Assembly (NCBI GenBank): GCA_001630475.1 | Contig: KV419407.1 | Span: forward strand, 434,001-498,000 | Source of the DNA: Sistotremastrum niveocremeum HHB9708 | Taxonomy: Eukaryota > Basidiomycota > Agaricomycetes > Sistotremastrales > Sistotremastraceae | Reading direction: 5' to 3' | DNA: 64,000 bases | Shown here: positions 11,263-23,826 of the stretch, in pieces | Position numbering within the stretch: position 1 is the first letter of the stretch | Layout of the letters: every line of letters begins with the position of its first letter | Notes under the pieces: model-generated | Told to the model about the DNA's origin: nothing | The model's input: the letters and a program-made list of their open reading frames with translations, nothing else | Databases searched by the model: none | Translations under genes and position numbers: made by a program

Positions 11263-14200
11263 CTAAAGGATGAACTGGGGGACTCCAAAGTCCGCTGTAG
11301 GAGTTTTGACCTCCGCAGCGAGGCTGGATATGGTACTAGCTATTTCCATTGCGCTAGAACCGAATGATAGTTTATCAATAGTCGAGGAGCCAGGGACAAC
11401 GATCGTGTCGTCTACACGTGATCGGACGTCAGGAAAGTCGCACTTTAGAGTAAAGAACAACATACCACTAGGCCAATTTTGATCATCGGATCGATCTGAT
11501 TTTCCCGGTGAGAGAAAAGCCACAGGCGACTTATGGGTTGGTGAAGCCTGGGCATTGGTATCGCCACCTTCAGATCTTCGGGCGTTCTTGAGTTTTCTTT
11601 TGAATGGAGAAGCTGTCGAAGTTCTGTCAGAAGGACGCCGCAAAGATTGTGCGAGGACATACGTGGCATCAGAACGTAATCCATCACAAGTCGTCGTGGG
11701 GGATTGAGGAGAGCGTGTGGGATGGCATCATCGCATAACATGTCTGCATCCTCGTTCACAGGACGCGAGGGTCTTAACGGCGACTTTTGTGGAGAGCTCA
11801 ATAACGGCCCGCATGCAGTGCTTCTCAACGCTTTCCTGCTCTTGCTGGGGGTTTCAGGCTCTCGCATCGATCCTTTAGGTGTTGTTCTCAGGCGTTTAGG
11901 AGGACGATTCTCTGCATCATCTAAGAAAAAAAGCTGAATTAGTATATTTATCAGGAAGCGCACGCAGAGCTGCTTACCGGAATGGGATAGACGACGTTTC
12001 TCTCTTTTAGGCGTTGCATATGACGAGCTGAATCTAGCGCTCCATGAGACTGGGAAGCCCTGATCGGACCTCTGGGCTTCGCTGTCGGTAGGAATGTTGT
12101 CATGTGTTCGCATTTCCGCGTCCACCTCGTGTGATGCAGCCACTGGGGAAATCACATCGGCCGTTGAACGTGACAGGCTCGGACTGGGAATCGGGCCACA
12201 TGTGGTAACGGTTTCAAGCTCTGGTGGACAGGAAGAGGGTGTTGGCGGAGACTGAGTGTGGAACCCTGCATGACGAGAGTCTAGAACATCCATCTCATGG
12301 TCCCGAATCGAGGCAGACGCCGGGCTATCGCAAGCGGGCGATTTGGGGACCATGGGATCACCAACAGCCAGAAGTTGATCCAAAATCTCCGTAGGGATGA
12401 TAGGTTCGCCTTCACTTGACATACTTCGGCCATCTCGGACAACGGGGAGAGCATTCTGAACCCCTTGTTCCAGTACATTCACTTTTCTTGCCTCAACGGG
12501 CAACGTGCATCTCTCTCGCAGGAACCCCTTCAAATCAGGAGGCATTTCCATTGGAACACCAATCTTCAGGATTATTCGCTTCCAGTGGTCTCGGACCAAT
12601 GTAGCAGCAGGGCTAAGTCCTCGGTCTTCGACACCCCCCGCGACACCAGCCTCGTAAAAGGTGACAAGTTGGGGTAAAAGGTTATGTAAATCGTCGAGGG
12701 AGGTCTCCTCCAGCGATAGAAGCATGCTTTCATACATCGACTGAACCTAAGGTGCCTCATATTAGTCGTGGGTGAATACCTGATCGGTATAGCTTACGTC
12801 ATATTCTCGGGCTTCTTGACTCCAGGTACATCGCTGTTCTTGGTCTTGAACCCATGTAGCAATTCCAGACTGAATCGCGACTATAAATTCTCCAGATGTT
12901 GGACTTTTCATACTTTCTACAGCTCGCGTCAATGATCTGAAGAGCCATTGAACAGTCAATATTCCGCGAGCGTCGCTGGTTAGGTTTCGGTAGGCGGCTT
13001 GGAGAGTGGTGTTCGTATACGATAGAAGATCTGGGATCTGCTCGATTGTAGCATCGGCAAGGCCAGCTAAGCTAAACATGATGTCGGTGGCCCGCGGCAT
13101 GGCACTAAAGGGGGTAAGTTAGGTGGATCAAGATATGTCTTTAGAATCGAAAACATACGGATGCCATTCAGCAGAGATCAGGTAAGACGCAATCCGATTG
13201 ATGACACAAAATGCGTTGGGTGTTCCCTGATTGGCTTTCAGCAGTGATATCCGTAAACAAGTCTCCCAAGCCTGCTCATCCCATTTCCAACGCTGCGCGG
13301 CGCCCACGCTGCAATTGAACGAATGAGGCTTGATACATCCGTGACATGTCTTAAAAACTCACCTGAAGGGAAGGGCCAGAAGATAAGCGGCATCCTGCCA
13401 GGATCCATCCGAGCTCTCCCAAGACGAAGCGAGAGCCTTCCAAAACACTTCCAGGATCTCCGGAGTCGTTTGCTGATTTTCCAGCACAGTTTTAACCACT
13501 TTTTGGATTTCACCCGAAGGGGCCAAGACTGCCAAATCGGCAATGAAATCACACCAGTGCGAGCAGAAGGAATCTGGGGAGTCGCCCAGAGCCAGAGTGA
13601 GAACGTTTGTAGCAGGCATCTCCAAGGTGGACGAAGGGAGGACGTCTCTAGCGATGGACCACAAGAAGTGCACGAATGCGAACTTCACGCCCTTGGTGCC
13701 TTCATCCTCATCCTCTCTATTGCTCGATGCGATGCTAGAATCAGTGAGGAGATCTTGAAGATGTCGTGAAATATCTATTCCCAAAAGGTCTTGATCGTCT
13801 ATTGGCAGTTCAGAATTGAAGTTGTGAAACGATATTGAACACTCACCGTCGGCTCTGGCAGCTAGTAACATTCTCCAAACATCAGCCAATTCCGTTGGCG
13901 GGGCACCATCAGGGCAAAATTCGACGTTTGTCGCAGCGATCTTCCAAATGGCCAACATTTTTGACCAAAGTGCTTTCACTTGTTCGTCTTCCAGTGGTGC
14001 TATGTCCAATATGCTAGCACAGCTAGAGTCGGTGAGCATAGTCTTTACTGATTGGGCTATGGTGACGTAGGTTGTCTGAAGAAGTGTGCCATCGAACAGG
14101 AAATCGGGGGCCAGCTTTGATATATTCCAGGGTTCCGGACTGGATTTGACCCCAGAGAAAGACAGGAAGCGCTTCACAATCGAAACGGCCTCCTTGCAAA

Positions 14201-15699
14201 CTGAACCGCCTTTCTTGGCCATAGTTTTCACAGCGTCCATGGCTTCCTCGAATTGACCCTGTCCACATCTGCCTGCTACTAACGCCACGCCCAGACTTTC
14301 GATGGCCTGATTAATCAACTTCCACCCGTACTTGCCATGTTCTTGGTCTCGAAGAAGCAACTCATGTACCAGGCACCGCCAGACTAGACCGGCCAATGCG
14401 TGGACGCTAACCTTCTTGTGCTTAACGGCAAGCGGCAAGACAGACACTGCGATCTTTAAGGCGCACGAAGAGCCTTGCGAAATTTTGATAATCGATGCCA
14501 CCAGGCACAGGGCCCATGATGGCGTAGTTGAATCGGGAGTAAGGGTAGTTCGAAGCAGTCGCACCAACGAAACAAAATGAGCTTGCAGTTGGGCTTCGAA
14601 CTTTAGGGGCAAAGTAGGATCCCTGTAAGAACGGGTGGACAATGCAATGCCAGCAATAGCATGGACGGCGCTGGTGCGGACGGAAAGAGTCGGCGAAGAT
14701 AGGAGGGAAAAAATCGTAGGAAGGAAATCGACGAAGAGAGGGGTGAAAACCTCGGGATGCAAAACAACATGCGTGTGAATTGCCTGCAAGACGTCAGACG
14801 AATATTTTGAGTTGGCAATGCGTGCTCACTTTTAAAGAATCCGCGATTGAACCTTTCTTCCCTTCCTTTCCCAGCTCGCCTTCGAGAGCGCGATGCAGCG
14901 CATATGTGATCCTTAGGGCAGCCGGTTCTATGACCTCAGCTGGTAGGATGAGTCCCGCAATGACGCTCATGGCTAGCGAATAAGTCTTGCGAGAATTCGT
15001 AGTGGGGAGTTTCTCTGCTAGAGGGATGGCCAGGAGAGAAGTAAGAAGCGCGTTGATTTGACCTTGCTCGAAAATCCGAGTCATTCGTTCGATAGTAAAG
15101 AGTACACCGAGGAGGCGCATGGCAGACATCGAAACGGCAGCGAAGTCCCTGGACCGTTTGGCTTGGGAATCTGACATGCCCTGCTTGGTTTCCTTAGACG
15201 CCTTTGCGTCTGGGCTGGGAGGGAGATTCTCCTGTCCCACCATAGGATCCTCTAAGGCGCGTCCGAGGTCGCGCTCGATGGTAGACGCAATGGCAGCGTG
15301 ATTCGCAATGAAGGGCTTGAGTGCAGCAATGTTCGTCTGCTCGGACTCAAGAACCGCTTCCATGGACTTGATTCGAGTAGTGAGAGCCGCATAGGCGGTC
15401 ATTGCATCGTTACATTCGTCGGGTCCGGGTACGGGGTTTATGATCACGGAGATGGGGCCAGAAAGGTAGGTGTCGTCTTGATCTGGGCAGGCTGGCTCGG
15501 GAGTGGGTGTCCTGGGGGGCGTATGCAGGATGTTGGTGTCGGGGAAGGGCTGCCTCGAAGTCTTCAGGATGGACTTTGCGGGTTTTTGGGAGGACGCTGG
15601 TAGAGGTGTTCCTGGGAGAGTGATAGTGTAGGCATGATGAGTATTTGTGGTTGCCCACAGGACCGTTCGAGGACGAGTAGGTGTCTCCTGCTGAGACAT
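11263..15699 (-). CDS. RIF1: Telomere-associated protein Rif1
   Basis: Large multi-exon gene for a Rif1 homologue. Rif1 recruits protein phosphatase 1 to control replication timing, and acts at telomeres and double-strand breaks. The N-terminal half is an alpha-helical repeat region (Rif1_N) seen as DFLPTIFSLLSSPTLSVRTS, AVHAIAGIALSTRS and VSVHALAGLVWRCLVHELLL between 14800 and 13400. Further helical exons run through 13240-12470. The C-terminal third (12440-11263) is disordered and rich in SP/TP, with basic patches such as PPKRLRTTPKG and KRKLKNARR. Near the start are RTVLW and SILK, a PP1-docking pair (see findings). I chose the ATG at 15699 because a TATA-like box sits 35 nt upstream; an in-frame ATG at 15789 is the alternative. 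The stop is TAG after PQFIL. Exon edges in the C-terminal part are approximate. Confidence 0.85.
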
Positions 15700-16004
15700 G
15701 AGTGTGCGCAAGACAGTCTCGCCTTCCCTTCCGTTATATATAATATAGGGTGGACTGATGACCGTGACATAACGCGTATCCGTCGTCACGAGAAAGGAGT
15801 CGCGTTATGTCACGCGAGGAGTATCGGCCTTTGCCACCCGGAAACAAATTCCAGAGCATATATATTGAACGCCGTTGATGTCGAAGATATCCCCACTAAA
15901 TACCTCTTCTGTGGTTGCGCTCTCGCCTACTCGCACAAGAAATCTAATATATACAGTGCATATTCTAACATAGGAGATGTAGCAAGTGCGGCCATCCTTC
16001 AGAT
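15700..16004 (-). other. RIF1 promoter and MON1 3' region
   Basis: Tandem minus-strand spacing between the MON1 stop and the RIF1 start. It holds TATATAA on the minus strand at 15734-15740, 35 nt before the RIF1 ATG. No gene was seen. Confidence 0.5.
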
Positions 16005-18312
16005 TCAGAACACAGGCGCGTCGCGCAAGAATAACTTGACTTCCTCCTTCCGCACCCATCGGGCGACTGCATTGGCAGCTCCAACCATCGCTGACTTTGA
16101 CATGTTAGGTGAGAGGGCCACATATAATTCGAAAGGTTGCGTAATCTTGGCATCCGAATCAGCCCGTTGTATCTGACACCTTCAATAAGAACCTTACCCA
16201 AGCCAGCAAATTTTCGTGTTCAGTCTGGATAGATTGCAACTTAAGCGTCGAGGACTGGCCCGATTTTGCATGTATTGAATCGAATAAAATCTGATATGAA
16301 CGGATGAGCCTTTTCAGTGACGTCAGCTTTATGCAGGGGCATTCGAGATTATCTCAAACCTTTGTCGCCCGTTCATTTCATCGTAGGGACTCTCAAACAC
16401 CGGTGAAGTTATCTGTATGTGTTGCCGGGACTTGTACACGAAGTGCCGCAGACCTGGTATCGACAGTTCCCCGACCCCGTATTCGCAACGCCGCGCCGCG
16501 TGTTCTAGTGATAGGAGAGTTCCTTCGTCCTTTAATCTCTGAGCCGTGAAAGTGAGCACGAGCGCGCGAAGGATACGTCGAGCAGTGGGGGTTATTCATA
16601 CCTGGACAGCTTGGTCACTCCATTCTCGAACGGCCTCCATGTCGCGACCACCGCATATGCTGATTAAAGTAAGTTCGATCTGAGTTGCATCTAAGGGCTA
16701 ATATCGCAACCACAGTCAGAAGGACTCACCTCGGGATTCAGGTAAGAAATGTAGGCATGGAGAAATGCTTGAGGATTATACTTGGGAAGACAGATAGGGA
16801 TCCACGACGCAGTGGCCACGGAAGATGACAATGATGGAACGGCCAAGGTATTAAGAAGAATGTGGAGATCTGTTACTGTTGAGATAGAAACGACATATTT
16901 ATAACGAAGCAAACCTGCAGGGTGTATCGAGTGTTTTCTTGGTCTCACCAGGGACACGACTTGATTTTTGACAAGCAGTATGGTATAAAGCATATCCTTG
17001 GAAATATTCATGAAGTCGAACTTTATCGGTGTGTAGATTAACATACCGACATCTTTGTTGGCGGAACGATAGACTCCGCAGCTTTCGTTCTTAAACTAGA
17101 ATCCATACGCAGAGCGCTGAGGCTAGAGAAGAACGTGCCTAGATCGTCCTGTAGTCGGGTAACCATGCCAGTAAGCATCGACGTCGACCCTGCGACGAGG
17201 TCAGGAGGCGCAACATAAAACATGCAATAGAATACCAGACATCAGTCTTGACAAGTCGAAGTTTGAACGGCGCTGGAAAATCTTCTTTATTTGCGCTGCC
17301 GTCACTATACTTAATATCTGCAGATGCAGATACTCCAAGTGAGATCGAGCCTAGCAGGTTGTTAAAAGCGTAAAGGACACGTGCAAATGTGACATACGAC
17401 GCATTCAGGCTCCAAGCTCGAGGCCGAATACACGTAATAGAGAGGAGAGCGAAGAACAAATGTCATTCTTGTCGTGCCAGAGATTATGGATCGTAGCTTA
17501 TCGCCGTTGTCCGCAAAAACAGATATAAGAGCTTGCATCACACCTATCCCACTTGTCATGTCGTCTGAAGACGCATCGTTCTCTGATTTATCTGAGCGAC
17601 TGGATGGAGCTATCGTGAAGGTTTCTCGTAATAAACGGGAGCCTACCTGACAAATACAGGCTTCCCGGCGTCAGTCAATACAAAGTATTGGCGAGGGACG
17701 TATACAGGATCTGAGCTGATGTTAGGCAGGTCATACGAGATCTTGATACACTCACAAATTCCCTTCAAAGCTCTATGAAGTTCGTCTGCCATTCCAGCGT
17801 CCTCTGCTGAAGAAGCGGCTTTTGCACCACCTGCCAGACAGCATTGAACGGAATTGATAACATTGATGAGAGTACGACTCACCGGGTCCTTTCTGAGCAA
17901 GTGTTTGGCGCAGATGATCCCTTAACTGCTGCTTCCTTGTGACTTCGTCCAGCGAATCGTCTACAGAAACAGTTCCTTCTGCAATGTCCTGATCTCCCTC
18001 TCCCGGGCTCTCTTCATCATTCTGTGTTACAATGCCTCTGATATCCGACGACGATGGTGAACTTGCGGCGGAAGCAGAGGAGGTTGCCACAGGTAATGAA
18101 GCATGGAGATTGGATGGTAAAGCAGGAGTAGTAGATCTTGATGCCAGTGTATGTACTTGTGCCGCGGATCTTGACCTTAACGATGCACTGGAGTTGGTTG
18201 GTCTCAGGAGTGAATGTGGGCTCAAATGAAGTATCTGCGATTGTGACTGGCCACTTGGTGTCGCCGGACGAGAAGGAGGCCGGCTGGATACTGGAGACCC
18301 GGGTGTCTGCAT
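16005..18312 (-). CDS. MON1: Vacuolar fusion protein Mon1 (longin-domain Rab7 GEF subunit)
   Basis: Mon1 pairs with Ccz1 to form the GEF that activates Rab7/Ypt7 on late endosomes, autophagosomes and vacuoles. The start MQTPGSPVSS leads a disordered 150-residue Ser/Pro head. The conserved core begins with QYFVLTDAGKPVFV and continues IGVMQALISVFADNGDKLRSI, the first longin-like domain. Later blocks are LHILLNTLAVPSL with SWIPICLPKYNPQAFLHAYI, then GVGELSIPGLRHFVYKSRQH and ITSPVFESPYDEMNGRQR. The end is NMSKSAMVGAANAVARWVRK followed by EEVKLFLRDAPVF, the family C-terminus, with the stop at 16005. About ten introns of 50-60 nt are needed. The head faces the GNAT-Mss4 gene across 117 bp; both proteins contain or act as Rab exchange factors, though the shared promoter may be chance. 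Confidence 0.92.
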
Positions 18313-18429
18313 ACTTGAATTTTCTCTCTTTGCTTTGAGCTGGGAGACGAAGACCGGCTAGTACTTAGTCGACCGTGACGAAAGCTTCACCGGAAGCTAA
18401 TCGCATTCCGAACCCTGTCCCCTCGAGTC

Positions 18430-19575
18430 ATGGAATCTGAAGACAATCTGACTTTCCAGCTCGTGGCTGCCGACCAAGTTTCTAGTGCTCATGAAATAGA
18501 GGTTAAATGTTCTGACATACCCTGATCCATCTTCTGCCCTGCTCACGAATATTTCAAATCAGCATTCCCTCCTGATGAAGCTGGCTCTTTGGAGGCCTTC
18601 CGGTCAGCATCTTTACCCTTCAATACGAATGATGTGCTAGAATTGCCTGCTAAAGCGAACGTCAACGCCAATGTCCATCTCTTTTCTTGGGCGCATTCAC
18701 GAAGAGCGACTCCGCTTTGATAGGCTACATCTGTGCAACTCGTTCCTCCGCCGATTCGCTGGACCATGACTCCATGTCCACTAATGACCCCACAGGTCGT
18801 TCAGTGTGCATTCACGCCGTCGCCGTTTCACCACCATTCCGTAAACGAGGTGTTGCTTCGGCCTTGATGCGCAACTACGTCGAGCGAATGCAGACCGAAC
18901 CTGACGTGGATCGGCTGCTTTTAATCTGCCATGATGACCTCGTCCAGTTTTATGAACAATGCGGGTTCAAGTACGTCGGGAAAAGCCACGTAGTGCACGG
19001 CGCCCGTGCTTGGTTCGAGATGTGTCTCGAAATATCGACCTCTACTGCTCCACAATCTATCTCGCCAGAAGTTTTCGCGGCGTTAAAGAAACCAGCACCC
19101 CAGCACCCCCAACGCTATCTTGATTCATTCTCAAGCTTATCCGCCGTTCGGGATTCGTCTGGTCTTAACGCACACGACTTGATCTGTCCTCGCGTCGGAT
19201 GTGGCAGCATAATCCTCAAATGCGGAGTGGCCGACCTTGCGATACCTTCACCAGAGCCACAGGTTTGTCAATCATCTTATACTGAGTTTTGTATATAAAT
19301 AACATGAGTGACGAAAGCTTCCTCCGGAATTGCCTCGGCTACCTGACCCTTGGACTGGCTTGAACGCCAACCATGAAGAATGGTGGCTGATCACCCCATC
19401 ACCTATGAGTTTCGAGAACGTATCGTTTTCAAAGCCAACGCAATCCCAAGGAGGGTCCAGTACACCTATTAAGTATCTTGGCTGTGCAGAATGTGATCTG
19501 GGGCCATTAGGCTGGTGTAAAGCAACTGGAGGGGAGTTCTGGCTGGCTCCAAGTAGAGTTGGATACAAAGTGTAG
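18430..19575 (+). CDS. GNAT acetyltransferase fused to an Mss4/Dss4 domain
   Basis: Four exons (18430-18508, 18563-18602, 18656-19262, 19318-19575) give 327 residues with every junction in frame. Residues about 25-160 are a GNAT N-acetyltransferase of the AANAT/polyamine acetyltransferase type: SFPPDEAGSLEAFR, LFLGAFTKSDSALIGYICAT, VCIHAVAVSP and the acetyl-CoA loop RKRGVASALM, then LICHDDLVQFYEQCGFKYVG. Residues about 215-327 are Mss4-like: DLICPRVGCGSIIL supplies one pair of zinc Cys, and CAECDLGPLGWC supplies the second, ending FWLAPSRVGYKV. Mss4/Dss4 binds nucleotide-free Rab GTPases of exocytic transport. The joining exon reads through both domains with no stop, so this is one protein unless the 19263-19317 intron is a misread. 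The stop is 129 bp from the convergent PML1 stop. Confidence 0.85.
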
Positions 19576-19704
19576 ATTTAATCGGTGGCACATACAGTCT
19601 TTGTGGCGACCTGAGGCATCTGGATCTGGGGCTAGCGACAGCGTCATGCATGAGTAGTTGATTGCTATGGATGTGATGTGGCCGAGGGAACTATTTTATT
19701 TTGG

Positions 19705-20791
19705 TTATTCGCTGGCTATCACGACGTACTCCCGCTCTGATAAGCCAAACTTGAGCACTTGAAATATTTCAGTTCTAAAGATGAACTGAACGAAGTGTAG
19801 GACCTACCGTCTTTGTGCTTCAATTCGAAATATCGGGAGGACGGGATCTCTTCGCCATTCACATGTGTGCCATTTGTCGACTCGAGATCAATGATGAACG
19901 GCCTGTGTGTGGTTGAGCTGTTTTTCTTCCACTTTCGCATCGGGATAGAGAACTCACTTCACTACACTTTTCGGGTTTCCATAGTCATCTTTCCTCGTAA
20001 CGCTGCGAACTTCAAAGGTTCAGCCTAAGAAATGGATGGGTTTCATAGGGACAGAACACACATTGAATAGCGGCATGCTGTTTGGAACAAGAGGGGTGTT
20101 CCAGGGGTATCTCAACAACCTGATTGAGCCTGGGTCAGACTGAGGAAAGCAGAATTTCGAAGTCCCTGACCAGTCGGTCTCTGCCCAGTAAATATGCACT
20201 TTGTTGGGAGATGTGTAAGGAGCCTTCGAGGAATTAGAGGGATATTTTCGGATGACACGATGACATGATGTACCAACCTAGGTCCTCGGATCCTTTGAAC
20301 ACGAATAACCGCCAGTCTTGGGTTGGTTTTCGAGCCTCTGGCGGCTCGTTATATTTGAGCAAAGTGCTGGAGCCATCGCCGTGTTTCACAGTGTTGGTGG
20401 CAGCGACGAGGAGACCTGACGGCTTGAAGTTCGGTTCCAAGTTGGGCTTTTTAGTCAAGTCAGACACTGAAGGACTCCGTGAACCTCTTGCTTCACTCAG
20501 AGACCGCTGCCGGCTGTCGCGCCCCCCATGCCTGGCAGCATCATCGTCCTTCTCTCGCCTCACTGGATCCTCTCGATGTCTTCGCGCTGAGAGCTCTCGG
20601 TCTTCATCGTCACGTCTGGATCTGTCATAGCGCTCCCGACTGCGACTTCGTCGTCGCTCTCTTGGGTACGATTCGTGCGGACTTCGACGTCGATCTCTCT
20701 GAGAGTATTCTTTCGGGGCGCGACTCCTGTCCTCAGAGTATCGTTGATTTGAGCGTGAAGAGCGTGGTGAGCGAGAACGAGAACGAGGCAT
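19705..20791 (-). CDS. PML1: Pre-mRNA leakage/SNIP1-like FHA-domain protein
   Basis: Homologue of yeast Pml1 (RES complex, pre-mRNA retention and splicing) and human SNIP1. The N-terminal 110 residues are an RS-rich region (MPRSRSRSPRSSRS, then many RRDR/RSRER repeats). The FHA domain follows: LLVAATNTVKHG leader, WRLFVFKGSEDL, ISQQSAYLLGRDRL, VVEIPLEHPSCSKQHA, PFIIDLESTNGTHVNGEEIP and FGLSEREYVVIASE, with the stop at 19705. The phosphopeptide-binding signature residues GR, S..H and NGT.VN are all there. Introns are about 51-60 nt, including GTCAGG...ATCAG between GRDRL and VVEIP. The stop faces that of the GNAT-Mss4 gene. Confidence 0.9.
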
Positions 20792-21233
20792 TGATCAACT
20801 CGACGGGTGCCGGCCAATATTGTCGGCAGGATGGGCCGATATGGAGTTTTCCGCTTGCTCTTCTTGCTGAGCTTCTTTGAGACTCACCTCTTTTGAGCTT
20901 TGGGCAACATTCTAGGCTTTTATAGCTGCTTTGTGCTGCTTTACAATGGCCCCGCTGCGGCCTTCCAGGAAAGACCCCCTATACCTTCTAGTACAAGTGC
21001 ATTGCGATCATATCACCGCCGAGCTTTCCCGGTTCATACGTACACAAATTAGCTGCTTATCAGGGATACTATGTGATAACCGCGCGCTGAAGAATAAATG
21101 AATTCACCCCAGCCGTTGGAGCAAGTACCTTGCCTCCTGCCTCGAGCCTCGGGCACTTCTTAAAGAGATCTCCTTCCGTCTACCGTCCGCTTTTTCTACG
21201 AATTGACCCCCCTGCGGAAAGAAAGAGCGCCCA
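20792..21233 (+). other. Divergent intergenic region PML1 / guanine deaminase
   Basis: 442 bp between the two ATGs. It contains the 5' leaders of both genes. I saw no extra coding exon and no clear TATA box. Confidence 0.5.
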
Positions 21234-22840
21234 ATGGCCCTTATTTTCAGAGGAACGCTTGTCCAATGCATCACACCACGATCCATAGAAATACTGGAGG
21301 ATCATATCCTCAGTAGGTGTCTTAATGTCCACGTCCAGTCGCGAAACTTGTCTAATGTCGGGCACTGCGTCCTCAGGAGTGAATGAGGATGGATTTATTT
21401 CTGATATATATCCCTACGCTGGCGGAGAGAGTCCCAAACACTTTCCCGGAGATCCAGAGATAATACAAATGCCTCCCTTCACGTTCCTATTTCCAGGATT
21501 TTGTGATTTGCACCTCCATGCCGCACAGTTTCTTTACATGGGCAGTGGGCTACATCTACCTCTCATGCGATGGCTCGACGAATATGCATACAAAGCAGAG
21601 GAGAGATTAGATAAGGACCCTGCATTGGCTCGTGCCGTATATTGCCGACTGGCACAACGTCTCGTTGAGAACGGTACAACATCAACCTTACTTTTTGGAA
21701 CTATTGGCGAGGAAACCAAGTACGCAGCCACTCAGCAGCATCGCGCGAGCTAATTCCTTCTTTTCATTTCGTTAGCTTGATTTTGGCTAAAGCGTTCCAA
21801 GACGCTGGGATCCGGGGCTTTGTTGGCAAACTCTCTATGGACATTTCTAGCCGCCCCTCGTATACAGAACACTCTGCAGCTGAGTCGGTTGCAGCCGCGA
21901 AAGGATTCATTAAGAAATGCAAAGCTCTTGTTGCTCCCTTGCCCGCCCATCGGCGCCTTGTGCACCCAGTGATCACACCTCGCTTTGTGCCGACTTGCTC
22001 TGAACCCTTGCTACAAGATTTGGCCGTCTTAGCAAGCGAGGAGTGTGTCAGAGTTCAAAGTCATCTTGCGGAAGCTCGAGATATGATCGATTACGTCTCC
22101 AAAGAATATGGCGTTTCGGATTTTGAGATATTCAAGAGAGTAAGAACAATTTGATATGCCATCAATCAAGTATGGGCTGACTTACTTTATAGACGGGATT
22201 ATTGAGAGACAACGCGGTCTATGCTCACTGCACATATCTGACAGATCTTCAGATGTCAGAGCTGAGCCGACGGAAAGTGTCCATCGCCAACTGTCCCCTG
22301 TCAAATTGTTATTTCTCTTCGGAGCCCTTCCGAGGTCGCGAAGCTATCGATCTCGGTGTCAACGTCGCTCTGGGCACCGATGTGGCTGGAGGATACTCAA
22401 TTGACATGATGAATTCCATGAGACATGCTGTCACGGTGTCGAAAATTCGAGATGGCCAAGCAGCTGAGGAGGATAGTTCAAAGTCTTTGGTAGTAGATTG
22501 GATTGAGTCTCTGTACCTCGCGACCAGAGGAGGGGCCGCTGCCCTGGGATTGGGCGATCTGCATGGCACCTTCACCGTGGGGGCAGCATTTGATGCTCAA
22601 ATGAGTGCGTGTTTCGATTCCCTGCCGTCTCTAAGCTTCTGACAACCCGTTCTCTTAGTCCAACTTGTTGACCCTGAAAGTCACTTCGGAAAAGGCGCAC
22701 TGGATTTCTTCGACACAAACCCGTCCAAAGCCATAACTCTAGAACATATCGAAAAGTGGTGGTGTATGGGCGACGAGAAAAATCGCATAGGGCTCTGGGT
22801 ACAGGGGAGAAACGTGTGGCCACAGGTTACCAAAACTTAG
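21234..22840 (+). CDS. GUD1: Guanine deaminase
   Basis: Zinc amidohydrolase that converts guanine to xanthine and ammonia in purine salvage and breakdown. Exons are 21234-21312, 21377-21719, 21776-22139, 22193-22604 and 22659-22840, giving 459 residues, the usual family length. The first exon encodes MALIFRGTLVQCITPRSIEI. The first metal site is PGFCDLHLHAAQF (HxH). Further markers are RFVPTCSE, SHLAEARDMI with the conserved His, AHCTYLTDLQMSEL, IANCPLSNCYFSS and the last metal aspartate in LGTDVAGGYSIDMM. The gene looks complete and functional. Confidence 0.93.
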
Positions 22841-23826
22841 CTTGACTTTACTCAAATTTTTCTCGAGTTGGATCAGGAACGCCGTCCTTGCGTAGCGTTG
22901 CGTTACGTACCGAAATTCTGCTTTTGATATCTAGTGAAAATTCAGATTGAGACACAATTAGTATTACTAAATTCTAATAGTGAGAGCCTCTCCCGGAAAA
23001 TGATGCATGGCTGGCAAGAAAAACATCTATGAGTGTGTCGGAATAGAAAGTTGCCACTGTGTTCTGAAGCAGAGAGTTTGAAACTCCGAAGGTTCTCGCC
23101 ATCAAGGTTGTTTTCAACAAGGACATGGACAAACGTCCAACAGTGCCTGATACCCGCTTTCTACGTAGAGCACAGACCAAAGAACCGCTGTATGCACGCA
23201 TAGTAAGGTTTACAGCTATCATTGCATTGCCAAGTAAGTTACTGTTCCGTCAAAACAAAAGTGTAGAATTCCGAAGAACTAATCCCTATTATTCTGGAAA
23301 AGCCGTGGCTGCTTATTGTGTTTTCATTCAAGATTGGGGACCTCGTGAACACGTATTTTCTCCGGTAAGGAACATCGACGAAAGATTTATTTTAATCTAA
23401 AGATGGATGTTGTGTAGGCCCAGAGGTGGTACCGGCGGCAAATAGCCTCGTTTGCTTCATTATCTCCTGATGAACAATCGGTATTGCCAAAAGCTGAGTC
23501 GAAGAACGAAACTCGGCTTTCGCAGTGACAAAACCTCAAGATGAGCCTTACTATTTGAGGGGTACAATATATGAGCGTCGCAACATATACTATTCACAGT
23601 GCATTGTACAAGTAAATCACAATAATCACAGTTCTCGTGGAGTTCATCCTATTTACGCACTAGATTCGTCTTAGTTCTGTATTTCATATTCAGGATCCAA
23701 AGGTTGAGACGGCGAGTTTTCGGTTTCCACACTGGGAACTGAGTTACTGAGAGCTGAACTGAGCTTCCTAGCACAGCGTGGGAAACTTGATGATGCGTCA
23801 TTCCGTGTCACCGGATTCGGCGATCG
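22841..23826 (+). other. Gene-poor interval
   Basis: Nearly 1 kb between guanine deaminase and PDX3. Short frames exist (for example near 23125-23400) but they have no domain, no splice continuation and no start context that convinces me. It probably holds the guanine deaminase 3' UTR and the PDX3 promoter. Confidence 0.5.

Noticed and set aside
23125-23400. 91-codon plus frame between guanine deaminase and PDX3
   Set aside because: No domain, no flanking exons and no homologous pattern that I recognise.
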